Positions 43,324 to 52,061 of a DNA stretch of 64,000 nt are shown here, one piece after another. A program made the position numbers and the translations under genes. Each line of letters begins with the position of its first letter. Position 1 is the stretch's first letter. Source of the DNA: JBBKWH01 sp037968855 (GTDB taxonomy: Bacteria; Pseudomonadota; Gammaproteobacteria; Pseudomonadales; Moraxellaceae); the NCBI GenBank assembly GCA_037968855.1, contig JBBKWH010000021.1, forward strand, positions 5,472-69,471. The letters are read 5' to 3'. The notes beneath the pieces were generated by a model. The model saw only the letters and a program-made list of their open reading frames with translations. It did no database searches and was not told the DNA's origin.

Positions 43324-44130
43324 TTATTGGTCGCGTTTGGCTGAGATGTGTGGAGAGGAAAAGGCAGATTCGGCGCAAACAATGCGGTTGCGCCCTTCAC
43401 GTTTGGCGCGATATAGCGCATCGTCAAGGCGTCTAAATTGCTCGGCTTGACCTTCGCCTGCGGTAAATTGCGCCACACCTGCGCTAATAGTGACTGTGCG
43501 GTTGGGCTTTAAGCTAAAGTCATAATGCCGAATGCGCTGGCGTAAGGCTTCGGCCAAGCGCATGGCATGATCAAGGTTGCAGTCAGGCAATAAAATAATA
43601 AATTCTTCGCCGCCCCAGCGGGCCACCACATCACTGTTGCGGATTTGCTGTTGCATCAATGCAACCAGTTCGCGTAGTACATTGTCTCCGGCCATGTGGC
43701 CGTGCTGATCGTTGATTTGTTTAAAGTGATCAACATCAAGCAAGATAAGCGAGAGATCGCGGTTATGGCGTAACGCTGAGTGCTCAAGGGTGGCCAGTAC
43801 GGCATCAAAGGCTTGTCGATTCATACAGCCGGTGAGCGCGTCATAGCCAGCCAAGCGAGTCATGCGTTTTTGGTAACGATAAAATAAGCGTGCTATCATG
43901 CCAAAACACAGCACAATCACGCCCAAGACACATAACAGATTGACCAAAAAAATATTGCGTACACTGCTGACCAAATCGTTTTGGTGTACAGGTGTCTCTA
44001 CAATACTCAGATGATGTAAGAGTGCGCCGACAATATTGTCGTAGCTAAATGCATTGATCAGCAATACTGCTGAAACCAGCATAAGCGTCATCCAGCCCAT
44101 CAAAATAGGGAGGCGAAACTGAGCTTTCAT
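43324..44130 (-). CDS. diguanylate cyclase (GGDEF domain)
   Basis: Makes cyclic di-GMP. Two membrane segments (about residues 8-28 and 55-80) flank a short periplasmic loop of only about 25 residues, so sensing capacity is small. The GGDEF domain follows (LAGYDALTGCMNRQAF, LILLDVDHFKQINDQHGHMAGD). The active-site loop is RWGGEEFIILLPD, an active variant (GGEEF). An inhibitory RxxD motif before it is not obvious (the stretch there reads IRNSDVVARW, where R-N-S-D does match RxxD). 268 residues. No phosphodiesterase domain. Confidence 0.93.
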   Translation of the reverse strand: MKAQFRLPILMGWMTLMLVSAVLLINAFSYDNIVGALLHHLSIVETPVHQNDLVSSVRNIFLVNLLCVLGVIVLCFGMIARLFYRYQKRMTRLAGYDALTGCMNRQAFDAVLATLEHSALRHNRDLSLILLDVDHFKQINDQHGHMAGDNVLRELVALMQQQIRNSDVVARWGGEEFIILLPDCNLDHAMRLAEALRQRIRHYDFSLKPNRTVTISAGVAQFTAGEGQAEQFRRLDDALYRAKREGRNRIVCAESAFSSPHISAKRDQ

Positions 44131-44312
44131 GCAGTCTCCGAATAATTATTCAGGTTGATATATTAAGCTGATCAATAGCTTAGTGTATAGCAAAGCAGGA
44201 ATCATGCCTTGAGCTTGTTCATATCCGCTACAACAACCCGACGAGTGTAAGTCTGGGCGGTTGAAGCAGACGTGTAGCGCCGCAATCCGTTATACTGTGC
44301 ATCATTTTTTGG

Positions 44313-44349
44313 CAACCGTTGTTGGTTTTTTGGTCGAGCCAAACGGTTG
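44313..44349 (+). other. hairpin in the ettA leader
   Basis: CAACCGTT (44313-44320) and AACGGTTG (44342-44349) pair across 21 bases, with a further GG/CC pair inside. It lies between a TATACT (44291-44296, likely -10) and the ribosome-binding site, so it would be part of the leader. No T-run follows. Confidence 0.4.
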
Positions 44350-44378
44350 TAGTCTGTCGCATGTTTTAGGAGTCCCTC

Positions 44379-46040
44379 GTGGCCCAGTATATTTACACCA
44401 TGAATCGGGTGTCGAAGATGGTTCCGCCTAAGCGCGAAATCCTCAAAGACATCTCGTTATCGTTTTTCCCTGGTGCCAAGATTGGTGTACTCGGTCTAAA
44501 CGGCGCGGGTAAATCCACCTTGCTGAAGATTATGGCAGGCGTGGACAAAGATTTTTCTGGCGAAGCGCGCGCCCAACCGGGCATCAAGATTGGTTACTTA
44601 GAACAAGAGCCACCGCTTGATCACAGCAAAGACGTGCGCGGCAATGTTGAAGACGGCGTGCGTGAAGCCTTAGATGCGTTGGCCCGTCTAGACGAAGTGT
44701 TTGCCGAATACGCCAACCCTGATGCCGACTTTGACAAACTGGCCGCCGAGCAAGAAAAACTTGAGCAAGTGATTCAGACGTGGGATGCCCACAACCTGAA
44801 TAACCAGCTTGAGCAAGCCGCCGACGCGCTACGTTTGCCGCCATGGGATGCCGACGTGAGCCTGCAGTCTGGTGGTGAAAAGCGCCGCGTGGCCTTGTGC
44901 CGTCTGCTGCTGTCCAAGCCTGACATGCTGCTGCTTGACGAACCGACCAACCATTTGGACGCCGAGTCGGTGTCATGGTTGGAACGCTTCCTCAAAGACT
45001 TTGCCGGTACCATTGTGGCGATTACCCACGACCGTTATTTCTTGGATAACGTGGCCGAGTGGATTTTGGAGCTTGACCGTGGTCATGGCATTCCATACCA
45101 AGGCAACTACACCAACTGGCTTGAGCAAAAAAATGCTCGTTTGGAGCTAGAAGGCAAACAAGAAGAATCGTTTGCTAAAGCACTGAAAAAAGAGCTGGAA
45201 TGGGTGCGTAAAAACGCCAAAGGCCAACAGGTCAAATCCAAAGCCCGTATGGAGCGCTTTGAAGAACTCAACTCACGCGAGTTCCAAAAGCGTAACGAAA
45301 CTGCCGAAATCTACATCCCACCGGGTGAGCGTCTTGGCAACAAAGTGGTTGAAGTCAACAACATCAGCAAGTCGTTTGATGGTCGTTTGCTGTACGAAAA
45401 CCTGTCGTTTACCGTACCGCCAACCGCTATTGTCGGTATTGTCGGCCCGAACGGTGCGGGTAAAACCACCCTATTCCGCATGATGACTGGCGAGCAACAA
45501 CCGGACACCGGCACTGTGGTGGTGGGCGACACAGTCAAAGTGGCCTATGTTGGTCAGTTGCGTGACGTACTTGATGCCAAAAAAACCGTCTGGGAAGAAG
45601 TCTCTGGCGGGCTGGATATCCTCAAGATCGGTGAATACGAAATTCCGTCGCGTGCGTACATTGGCCGCTTTAACTTTAAAGGCCAAGATCAGCAAAAGCT
45701 GGTGGGATCGTTGTCGGGTGGTGAGCGTAACCGCTTGCAGTTAGCCAAGGTCTTGCAGCAAGGCGCAAACGTCATTTTGCTCGATGAACCATCCAACGAC
45801 TTGGATGTCGAAACCTTGCGTGCGCTTGAAGAAGCGATTCAGGTGTTCCCTGGTTGCGTGATGGTGGTCTCGCACGATCGCTGGTTCTTGGACCGGATCG
45901 CCACCCATATTTTGGCCTTTGAAGAAGAAGGTCCAGAGTGGTTTGACGGTAACTACACCGAGTACGAGGCATTCCGCCGCAACAAACTGGGCAACGATGC
46001 ACGGCCTAAGCGCAGTAAATTTAAAAAGATTGGGAGCTAA
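44379..46040 (+). CDS. ettA: energy-dependent translational throttle protein EttA (ABC-F)
   Basis: EttA binds the ribosomal E site and gates the first elongation steps according to ADP/ATP. Two ABC domains: Walker A GLNGAGKSTLLKIMAG and GPNGAGKTTLFRMMTG; signatures LQSGGEKRRVALCR and SLSGGERNRLQLAK; Walker B LLLDEPTNHLD and ILLDEPSNDLD. Between them is the ABC-F linker rich in Lys/Glu (EEERF-like helices). The GTG start has AGGAG seven bases upstream. 553 residues against 555 in E. coli. Terminator follows. Confidence 0.97.
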   Translation: MAQYIYTMNRVSKMVPPKREILKDISLSFFPGAKIGVLGLNGAGKSTLLKIMAGVDKDFSGEARAQPGIKIGYLEQEPPLDHSKDVRGNVEDGVREALDALARLDEVFAEYANPDADFDKLAAEQEKLEQVIQTWDAHNLNNQLEQAADALRLPPWDADVSLQSGGEKRRVALCRLLLSKPDMLLLDEPTNHLDAESVSWLERFLKDFAGTIVAITHDRYFLDNVAEWILELDRGHGIPYQGNYTNWLEQKNARLELEGKQEESFAKALKKELEWVRKNAKGQQVKSKARMERFEELNSREFQKRNETAEIYIPPGERLGNKVVEVNNISKSFDGRLLYENLSFTVPPTAIVGIVGPNGAGKTTLFRMMTGEQQPDTGTVVVGDTVKVAYVGQLRDVLDAKKTVWEEVSGGLDILKIGEYEIPSRAYIGRFNFKGQDQQKLVGSLSGGERNRLQLAKVLQQGANVILLDEPSNDLDVETLRALEEAIQVFPGCVMVVSHDRWFLDRIATHILAFEEEGPEWFDGNYTEYEAFRRNKLGNDARPKRSKFKKIGS

Positions 46041-46062
46041 GCAACCGCTTGGCGCGTGATCA

Positions 46063-46092
46063 AAAAACCGGCAGTGATGCCGGTTTTTTTTG
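46063..46092. terminator. bidirectional terminator between ettA and the K+ channel gene
   Basis: AAAAAACCGGC-agtgat-GCCGGTTTTTTTT, with runs on both sides, between converging genes. Confidence 0.9.
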
Positions 46093-46101
46093 ATCCATCA
46101 T

Positions 46102-46569
46102 CTACCGCTGTGGCCAATACCGCTGCATTTCCAAATACGTAAACGATGCCGACCAGCCAATCAATACCAATCCCACCAAACCCTCAGTCCCTGCCAAAAA
46201 ACGAATCGGGCCAACCGGCACCAAATCGCCAAAGCCCACCGAGCTAAACACCGTGGCGGCAAAATAAATATCATCAAAAAAATGATGCTGATTGTTGGTA
46301 TGGATAAAGCCCATCTCAGGCCAACGCTGCAACAGGTTATAGCTGATACCAAACAGCCAAATCTCGATGATATGCAAGCCAATCACTGCGCAAATGCTAT
46401 ACATCACCACACGGCGGCGTGCCGTGCGGTTAATGTCTTGAGCAATGCTGGCGAGTTTTTGATTGAGGTGACTTAAGCCCTCGTAATGGATTAACACCAC
46501 CAAGGCCACCAACACAAAAGTGACCGAGGCAACCGAGAGATTGATCATCCAATCTTGATAGAGCGTCAT
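46102..46569 (-). CDS. two-TM potassium channel-like protein
   Basis: Small ion channel subunit with hydrophobic segments near residues 8-27, 55-75 and 122-145 and a pore loop before the last one. The filter reads TVFSSVGFGDLVPVGP, a variant of the K+-channel signature T-V-G-Y-G-D (here S-V-G-F-G-D). No RCK or cyclic-nucleotide domain follows, so it is a pore only. 155 residues. The Phe in place of Tyr is seen in some K+ channels and does not exclude K+ selectivity. Confidence 0.82.
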   Translation of the reverse strand: MTLYQDWMINLSVASVTFVLVALVVLIHYEGLSHLNQKLASIAQDINRTARRRVVMYSICAVIGLHIIEIWLFGISYNLLQRWPEMGFIHTNNQHHFFDDIYFAATVFSSVGFGDLVPVGPIRFLAGTEGLVGLVLIGWSASFTYLEMQRYWPQR

Positions 46570-46742
46570 AAGATGTCCATCCCGAGTAAACCTGTGCCAA
46601 ACCTTCCCATTGTATTGCCTTAAAGGTCAACGGACTGATACACATCATCAGCGATTGCATGCTTCAATAGCCATGTGTCATCAATACTGATGGATGCGTA
46701 CTGGTACGCTAAGCTGATGTTTTATTGTCGAGGAAAATAACC

Positions 46743-47615
46743 ATGTCCACCACGTCTGTAAACGAAAAACCACTGTTGTTTGCCATGAGTGGCTACTTAT
46801 TTTTGCTGATCGGCTTGGCATTGCTCGGTTGGGCTGCGCTCCAGTTTGTGCGTGTTGGAGAGCCTAATGCAGTCTCGATTGGCGCGTTTGTGATTGGCTT
46901 TTTGACCTTAAAAGGTCTATCGGTGATTGCGCCGAACGAGGCAGTGATTACCACTTTTTTAGGCACTTATATGGGGACGATGAAAAAAAGCGGCCTGCGT
47001 TGGGTCAACCCATTTTATAGCAAACAAAAAATCAGCTTGCGTGCCCGTAACTTGAATGGAGAGATGCTCAAGGTCAACGACAAAAACGGCAATCCAATTG
47101 AAATTGCAGCGGTGGTGGTGTGGCAAGTGGCCGATACCGCGCGTGCGGTGTTTGATGTCGATAGTTACGAGCTGTTTGTGCATATTCAGTCTGAAGCGGC
47201 AGTGCGTAACTTGGCCGGTACATATGCCTATGACCACAATGAAGACGAGACAGCGGTGATGACTCTGCGTGACAGCACGGGCCAAATCAACGACTACCTC
47301 GAAAACGAACTCAACGAACGCCTGTCGCGTGCGGGCGTGACTGTGGTTGAAGCACGGATTAGCCACTTGGCCTATGCACCCGAAATTGCCCATGCCATGT
47401 TGCAACGTCAGCAAGCCTCGGCAATTGTGGCGGCACGTCGGCAGATCGTTGATGGTGCAGTGGGCATGGTCGAAATGGCCCTGCAACGGCTCGAAGAAAA
47501 AGGTACGGTCAGCTTAGACAATGACCGCAAGGCGTCGTTAGTCAGTAACTTGCTGATCGTACTGTGTGGCGAAAAAAGCGTGACGCCTGTGGTCAACACC
47601 AGTGCAGACCGTTAA
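46743..47615 (+). CDS. SPFH (band 7/stomatin-like) domain membrane protein
   Basis: N-terminal membrane hairpin (LLFAMSGYLFLLIGLALLGW and a second segment near residues 43-63) followed by an SPFH domain (AVITTFLGTYMGTMKKSGL, KVNDKNGNPIEIAAVVVWQV, ARAVFDVDSYELFVHIQSE) and a helical C-terminus. SPFH proteins form large membrane rings that organise microdomains or guard proteases. The ATG at 46743 has GAGGA nine bases upstream. The stop overlaps the next gene's possible GTG start, suggesting one transcript with the nucleotidyltransferase. Confidence 0.9.
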   Translation: MSTTSVNEKPLLFAMSGYLFLLIGLALLGWAALQFVRVGEPNAVSIGAFVIGFLTLKGLSVIAPNEAVITTFLGTYMGTMKKSGLRWVNPFYSKQKISLRARNLNGEMLKVNDKNGNPIEIAAVVVWQVADTARAVFDVDSYELFVHIQSEAAVRNLAGTYAYDHNEDETAVMTLRDSTGQINDYLENELNERLSRAGVTVVEARISHLAYAPEIAHAMLQRQQASAIVAARRQIVDGAVGMVEMALQRLEEKGTVSLDNDRKASLVSNLLIVLCGEKSVTPVVNTSADR

Positions 47616-48471
47616 TTCACAGATGGTACAGGGCTTGGCGGCACTGATTGCTGCGCAAGCCGATGCCGCGAAGCATCTCGCCATCGAACCTGCGGCCTAT
47701 CACGAGATTATGCGTCGTTTGGATGCGGCTGAACGCGAGCATGACGTGACCATCTTATGGGCCATTGAGTCGGGCAGTCGGGCATGGGGCTTTCATTCGC
47801 CCGACTCGGACTATGACTGCCGCTTTGTGTATGTGCGCAATCGAGATTGGTACTTGTCGATTGATGTGGAAGATCGGCGCGATGTGATTGAGTACCCAAT
47901 TGTCGATGAGATGGACATTAACGGCTGGGATCTACGCAAAGCGCTTAAGCTGATGGCCAAGTCAAATTGTGGCATTGTCGAGTGGCTGCATTCGCCGATT
48001 GTCTATCGCCGTTCGGGTGATTTTGTACAGGTGGCACAGGCGTGGCTAGCGCAGCATTATTCGATTGAAAAAGGCATTTATCACTATCGCAGTACCGCCA
48101 AAAAGAATTTTAGTCAATTTTTATGTGGGCCACAGGTCAAGCTTAAAAAGTATCTGTATGTACTGCGGCCATTGCTGGCAGTGCGTTGGCTTGAGCGTTA
48201 TGGTGAGGTCGCGCCGATTGAGTTTGGCCTGTTGCGGCAAGTGTTAGACGATGCCACGGTACAAGCAGCCATTGATGATTTGTTGGTACTTAAGCGGCAG
48301 TCAAGTGAGTTGGCCACCCAAGCCCCTGTTGCTGTGTTGCAACATTGGGTTCAAGCCGAGCTTGAGCGACTGACACAGTATGCGGGGATTACTGGACATG
48401 CTGATGCAACGATTTGGCCTAGCCTCAACACGATTTTTGTCCAGCAGCTGGCGGCCCAGTGCCAGCGATAG
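47602..48471 (+). CDS. DNA polymerase beta-type nucleotidyltransferase (YcgL/RlaP-like)
   Basis: The motif ESGSRAWGFHSPDSDYDCRFVYVR (split here as GSRAWG...DSDYDCRF) is the G-S-x9-D-x-D of the pol-beta fold, with both catalytic Asp present. LFAMILY-typical text follows (YLSIDVEDRRDVIEYPI, NCGIVEWLHSPIVYR, HYRSTAKKNF). The family (COG3541, Pfam 'RNA repair pathway DNA polymerase beta' as I recall) is linked to RNA repair in some bacteria; substrate here unknown. 289 residues from GTG 47602, which overlaps the SPFH gene by 14 bases; ATG 47623 is the alternative. Confidence 0.85.
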   Translation: MQTVNSQMVQGLAALIAAQADAAKHLAIEPAAYHEIMRRLDAAEREHDVTILWAIESGSRAWGFHSPDSDYDCRFVYVRNRDWYLSIDVEDRRDVIEYPIVDEMDINGWDLRKALKLMAKSNCGIVEWLHSPIVYRRSGDFVQVAQAWLAQHYSIEKGIYHYRSTAKKNFSQFLCGPQVKLKKYLYVLRPLLAVRWLERYGEVAPIEFGLLRQVLDDATVQAAIDDLLVLKRQSSELATQAPVAVLQHWVQAELERLTQYAGITGHADATIWPSLNTIFVQQLAAQCQR

Positions 48472-48644
48472 ATACACAACTATTGAATAACGATTCAATA
48501 TGAGAACGTCAGCAACCAAAAGTGGGCGATTGCATTACCAAATGTCCCTCTGGGATACATGCATTGGGTATAGCAGGTGGATCTAGCTTGCTAAGGTGTG
48601 GCTACTGAATGAGTCTTTGGCGCATGTGCCAACTGGAGTTTTTT

Positions 48645-48863
48645 ATGATTAGCCTACGTTCGTCTGTATTGTTGTCATCTATGATGGTTGGCGCGCTGAC
48701 CATGACCGCTTGTACCGGTATGACTCCGCAACAAAACCGTGTTGCTACCTCTGCCGCAGGTAGTGCAGCCGGTGCAGCCATTGGTGAGCGTGTGATTGGT
48801 GGCGCAACTGGTGCAGCCGTTGGTGCAGCGATTGGTGCAGGTGCTGTTGAGGCATCACGCTAA
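48645..48863 (+). CDS. small glycine-zipper lipoprotein
   Basis: 72-residue protein with a lipoprotein signal ending GALTMTAC (Cys about residue 23). A run of Ala/Gly repeats (SAAGSAAGAAIGERVIGGATGAAVGAAIGAGA) gives a glycine-zipper hairpin able to insert in a membrane, as in YMGG/Rick-17kDa-like proteins. The ATG at 48645 has GGAG seven bases upstream. Its function is unknown; related proteins sit in the outer membrane. Confidence 0.78.
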   Translation: MISLRSSVLLSSMMVGALTMTACTGMTPQQNRVATSAAGSAAGAAIGERVIGGATGAAVGAAIGAGAVEASR

Positions 48864-48881
48864 TCTTGTGAATGCCTAGAC

Positions 48882-48914
48882 CAAAAGGGCAGCGCGTTTT
48901 AGTGCTGCTTTTTT
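48882..48914. terminator. terminator between the lipoprotein gene and the DUF4442 gene
   Basis: GCAGCGC and GTGCTGC pair imperfectly across six bases, followed by eight T on the plus strand; the stem overlaps the 3' end of the convergent gene. Confidence 0.7.
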
Positions 48915-49366
48915 TTGCGGATATATAAGGTTTTTTGCACTTCAGCCACCACCGTATTGTCTTCGGCGAGCACGCGGACGGTATAGGTCTTTAGCACTGC
49001 ACCACCACTGGATGCTAACTCTCGAATATCATCAACGCTATCGGCATCAATCCGAATATGTGCATGCACTTTGCCTCGACCGGGTGATTTAAAGTCGATA
49101 TTGGCGTTTTTGTCCCAGACAATATAACTTGGTCCGAGTTGATGGATCAGAATCAGCATAAAAAACGGATCAGTCATGCTGTACAAGCTGCCACCAAACT
49201 GTGTGCCGACATAGTTTTTATTCAAACGGGTTAGCGGCATTTCGACATCGACCATGCCTGCATCTAAGTCCATTTGTGTCACACGAATGCCGGCACCAAG
49301 GTATGGGGCAAATGTATTGACGAATACCTTTAAGAATAAAGGCGCGCGCTTGAGCTGACTGAGCAT
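48899..49366 (-). CDS. hotdog-fold thioesterase-like protein (DUF4442)
   Basis: Single hotdog domain, 155 residues. The pattern NKNYVGTQFGGSLYSMTDPF (helix following the conserved N-x-x-G-T-x-F-G-G) and the closing strand VVAEVQKTLYIRKK fit DUF4442/YiiD-type acyl-CoA thioesterase relatives. Lacks fused domains. The substrate is not known; it may tidy acyl-CoA pools. It stands alone, convergent with the lipoprotein gene. Confidence 0.82.
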   Translation of the reverse strand: MLSQLKRAPLFLKVFVNTFAPYLGAGIRVTQMDLDAGMVDVEMPLTRLNKNYVGTQFGGSLYSMTDPFFMLILIHQLGPSYIVWDKNANIDFKSPGRGKVHAHIRIDADSVDDIRELASSGGAVLKTYTVRVLAEDNTVVAEVQKTLYIRKKKQH

Positions 49367-49565
49367 GATGAAACGACTCTATCGTTGACGATTTGCCTTG
49401 CAGTATAGCTATTTCCGATGGCGTGTTAAGCCTTTGGCGCATCTGGTTATGACGCATTTTTGCTAATTAATGAATATTTATTCATTTTTTATGCAGTGAA
49501 TTCTAAAAAAGCCCTATGGACTATGTATGAGGGTTTTACAATATGGCGCAATCATAGGAGGAAAG

Positions 49566-50246
49566 ATGTTTATTCCATCAGAGACGCCAGCGGTGTTGTA
49601 TTCATTTCGGCGCTGTCCATATGCCATGCGAGCGCGTTTGGCAATTGCCTATAGCCAGATTGCAGTCGAGCTACGCGAGGTGGTACTTCGTGATAAGCCA
49701 GCAGAAATGTTGGCAATTTCGCCCAAAGGCACTGTGCCGGTGTTACAGACGCCACAGGGTGAGGTGATTGATCAGAGCTTGGATATTATGCATTGGGCGT
49801 TGGGGCAGTATGACCCTGAACAATGGCTATGTCCTCGCTTAAATCATCAGATTGATGCGTTGATTAATCACAATGATCATGACTTTAAAGGCTGTTTGGA
49901 TCGGTATAAGTATCCAGATCGGCATCCTGAGCATGCACAGGTATTTTATCGGCAGCAAGGCGAGCATTTTTTGCAGCAGTTAGAGCAGTTACTCATGGTG
50001 CATCGTTATTTGTTGGCAGAGCGACCTTGCTTGGCGGATATGGCCATTATGCCGTTTATTCGCCAGTTTGCGGCGGTTGATCAGGCGTGGTTTGATCAAG
50101 CGGGTTATCCAAAACTACAGGCTTGGTTGGCGCACTTGTTGGCATTGCCACTGTTTGCACAGGTGATGAGCAAATATGCGCCATGGCAGTCCGGTGAGCG
50201 AGGGGTGTTGTTTTTGCAGGGATCGTCTGCCAGTTCATTGCATTAA
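49566..50246 (+). CDS. glutathione S-transferase-like protein
   Basis: N-terminal thioredoxin-fold with CPYAMRARLAIAYSQI, the active-site region (Cys-Pro-Tyr-Ala), then GTVPVLQTPQGEVIDQSLDI, the glutathione-binding cis-Pro and Ser. The C-terminal part is helical. The Cys suggests omega/beta-like or glutaredoxin-like chemistry. The start at 49566 has AGGAGGAAAG directly upstream, an unusually strong site, so the longer frame from 49527 is not used. 226 residues. Confidence 0.88.
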   Translation: MFIPSETPAVLYSFRRCPYAMRARLAIAYSQIAVELREVVLRDKPAEMLAISPKGTVPVLQTPQGEVIDQSLDIMHWALGQYDPEQWLCPRLNHQIDALINHNDHDFKGCLDRYKYPDRHPEHAQVFYRQQGEHFLQQLEQLLMVHRYLLAERPCLADMAIMPFIRQFAAVDQAWFDQAGYPKLQAWLAHLLALPLFAQVMSKYAPWQSGERGVLFLQGSSASSLH

Positions 50247-50327
50247 GACTGGGTAGTTACACAATGGGATTGGCAGCAGCGGCCTAAGCTGGCATAACCA
50301 AGCATGGTTTTTTTGAGATGGTCAAAC

Positions 50328-51227
50328 ATGCCGCAACGCGATCAGCAACACGCGATGACACAGCACACGGTCAAAACGACTGATGGTTTGATGTTGTATG
50401 TGCAGACATGGGGTGAGCCAACGGCCACGCCAGTGATTTTGGTGCACGGTTATCCAGACAGCCACACGGTATGGACGCAAATTGCCGAACAGTTGGCTGA
50501 TCAGTATTACGTGATTGCCTATGATGTACGCGGCGCTGGTCAGTCGGATGTGCCCAAGACGATTCGAGCGTATCGCTTAGAGCAACTGGCGCAGGATTTG
50601 GCCTCAGTCAGTCGGGCATTACTGGGCGAACGGCCCTTTCATTTGGTGGCGCATGATTGGGGGTCGATTCAGAGTTGGGAGTCGGTGACCACGCCACGTT
50701 TAGAGGGGCAGATTGCCAGCTTTACCACTTTGTCTGGGCCAGCGCTGGATCATGCGTCGATTTGGCTACGGGATCGGGCCAAGGATAGCAAAAGCACCTT
50801 GATCGGCCAGTTGATCAAGTCATGGTATATCGCGTTTTTTCATCTACCATGGGCTGCGCCGTTACTGTGGAAAGCTGCGGGTGGGCGGTATTGGCATCAC
50901 GTTGTGGAGTGGATGGAGGAACAGCCCAATTTGCCACAAAATCCGTCACAAACCGTCGATGGCATGCAGGGCGTGAATCTATACCGTGCCAATTTTATTG
51001 ATCGCCTGCGCCAGCCCAATATTCGTATGGCGCACTGTCCGGTACAGGCGATTGTGCTGGAGCGCGATATGTTTGTCGGCAAGGCACTGATGGATGATTT
51101 GGCGCGTTGGGTATCCGATTTGACGGTGCATCGTTTGGATACCGCGCATTGGGGCATCTTGAGTCAACCGACAGCGATTGCCGAGTTAGTGCGGTCGTTT
51201 ATTCAGGATCATCCAGCAACATCATAA
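50328..51227 (+). CDS. alpha/beta hydrolase (epoxide hydrolase-like)
   Basis: Alpha/beta fold: oxyanion HGYPDSHTVW, then YDVRGAGQSDVP. The nucleophile elbow is LVAHDWGSIQ, where the nucleophile is Asp rather than Ser, as in epoxide hydrolases and haloalkane dehalogenases. The catalytic His lies in DTAHWGIL. Start choice among ATGs at 50304, 50328 and 50355 is open; I use 50328 with GAGATGG nearby (299 residues). Substrate unknown. Cap domain region 130-220 is helical. Confidence 0.85.
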   Translation: MPQRDQQHAMTQHTVKTTDGLMLYVQTWGEPTATPVILVHGYPDSHTVWTQIAEQLADQYYVIAYDVRGAGQSDVPKTIRAYRLEQLAQDLASVSRALLGERPFHLVAHDWGSIQSWESVTTPRLEGQIASFTTLSGPALDHASIWLRDRAKDSKSTLIGQLIKSWYIAFFHLPWAAPLLWKAAGGRYWHHVVEWMEEQPNLPQNPSQTVDGMQGVNLYRANFIDRLRQPNIRMAHCPVQAIVLERDMFVGKALMDDLARWVSDLTVHRLDTAHWGILSQPTAIAELVRSFIQDHPATS

Positions 51228-51253
51228 AGCCCAATGGCGACGATCTTTGATAC

Positions 51254-51481
51254 CTAACGCCACTGCGGTGGCTTTTTGGGTTTGGGTTGATTGCAGTTGG
51301 TGGGGTCGTGTTCTGGGGTGATTCGATTTTGTGGGCGGTGCGGGTTGCGTGGTTGGTTGGGGTTTTCTTCGGTCGGCTTGGGGGTGTTGACGTTGCCGCC
51401 TTCGCTTTGATCGGGATGGGTTTCGCCGATGTTGCCAAGATCATCAAGCAGCTCGATATATACGGTATATTCTAAATCCAT
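51254..51481 (-). CDS. small hypothetical protein with Pro/Asn-rich tail
   Basis: 75 residues starting MDLEYTVYIELLDDLGNIGE, a plausible folded strand-helix segment. About 45 residues rich in Pro, Asn, Gln, Glu and Lys follow. The ATG at 51481 has GAGGA eight bases upstream, which favours a real gene. The opposite strand is also open for 62 codons, but its text is not protein-like. No family recognised. Confidence 0.4.
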   Translation of the reverse strand: MDLEYTVYIELLDDLGNIGETHPDQSEGGNVNTPKPTEENPNQPRNPHRPQNRITPEHDPTNCNQPKPKKPPQWR

Positions 51482-51641
51482 CGTGATGTCCTCAAACAGG
51501 TGAGACAATAACGCCGGTCTACTCAGCAAAGCCTTTTTTACGTTCTTCTGCAATGGTTTTTTTGTCAGAGCCACGCAGACTGTAGCGGGTAAGCTGTGGT
51601 GCTAAGATGTGGGTTGATGTTGTTTTTGATGGTGCTCAATC

Positions 51642-51986
51642 ATGCCGCAACACCCAACCGAAACCGAACAAGCGGCCAGCGCCGCAGCCTGTGCCTTGTG
51701 TGGTCGTGACCAACTGCCATTAACACGTCATCACCTGATTCCACAGTCTCGACATAATAAAGCCCGCACCAAGCGTTATTTTGATAAAACAGACATGCAC
51801 ACGCGGATTGCGCTGTTGTGCCGACCTTGTCATGCGCAAGTACATGCCGTACTCGATAACGCCACCTTGATGCAGCAGTACGCCACTGTTGAAGCATTAG
51901 CCATGCATCCGGATATTGCTCGCTTTGTGGCATGGATTCGCGATAAACCCACAGGGCTTAAAGTGACGGTACGCCACAAAAAATAA
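51642..51986 (+). CDS. HNH endonuclease-type protein
   Basis: 114 residues with a zinc-bound HNH core: CALCGRDQLPLTRHHLIPQ, then LLCRPCHAQVHAV. The Cys-x2-Cys pairs hold zinc, and the HH of RHHLIP gives the catalytic His. Small stand-alone HNH proteins of this type are widespread and their targets are unknown. Nothing beside it suggests a restriction or phage system. It lies 75 bases before the VWA lipoprotein gene. Confidence 0.83.
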   Translation: MPQHPTETEQAASAAACALCGRDQLPLTRHHLIPQSRHNKARTKRYFDKTDMHTRIALLCRPCHAQVHAVLDNATLMQQYATVEALAMHPDIARFVAWIRDKPTGLKVTVRHKK

Positions 51987-52061
51987 TCTGTCGGGCGCAC
52001 GTTGCGCCAGACAGCAGACGATCTTAAGCACACGATCCCAATCAGAAGGAGCGATCAAAAA

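Noticed and set aside
51287..51475. Plus-strand hydrophobic frame of 62 codons
   Set aside because: Antisense to the small gene with a good ribosome-binding site at 51,481; no own site.
51519..51606. Minus-strand peptide ending TRYSLRGSDKKTIAEERKKG, protein-like in composition
   Set aside because: No ATG, GTG or TTG between the preceding in-frame stop and this text; could be a gene remnant, but nothing supports translation.
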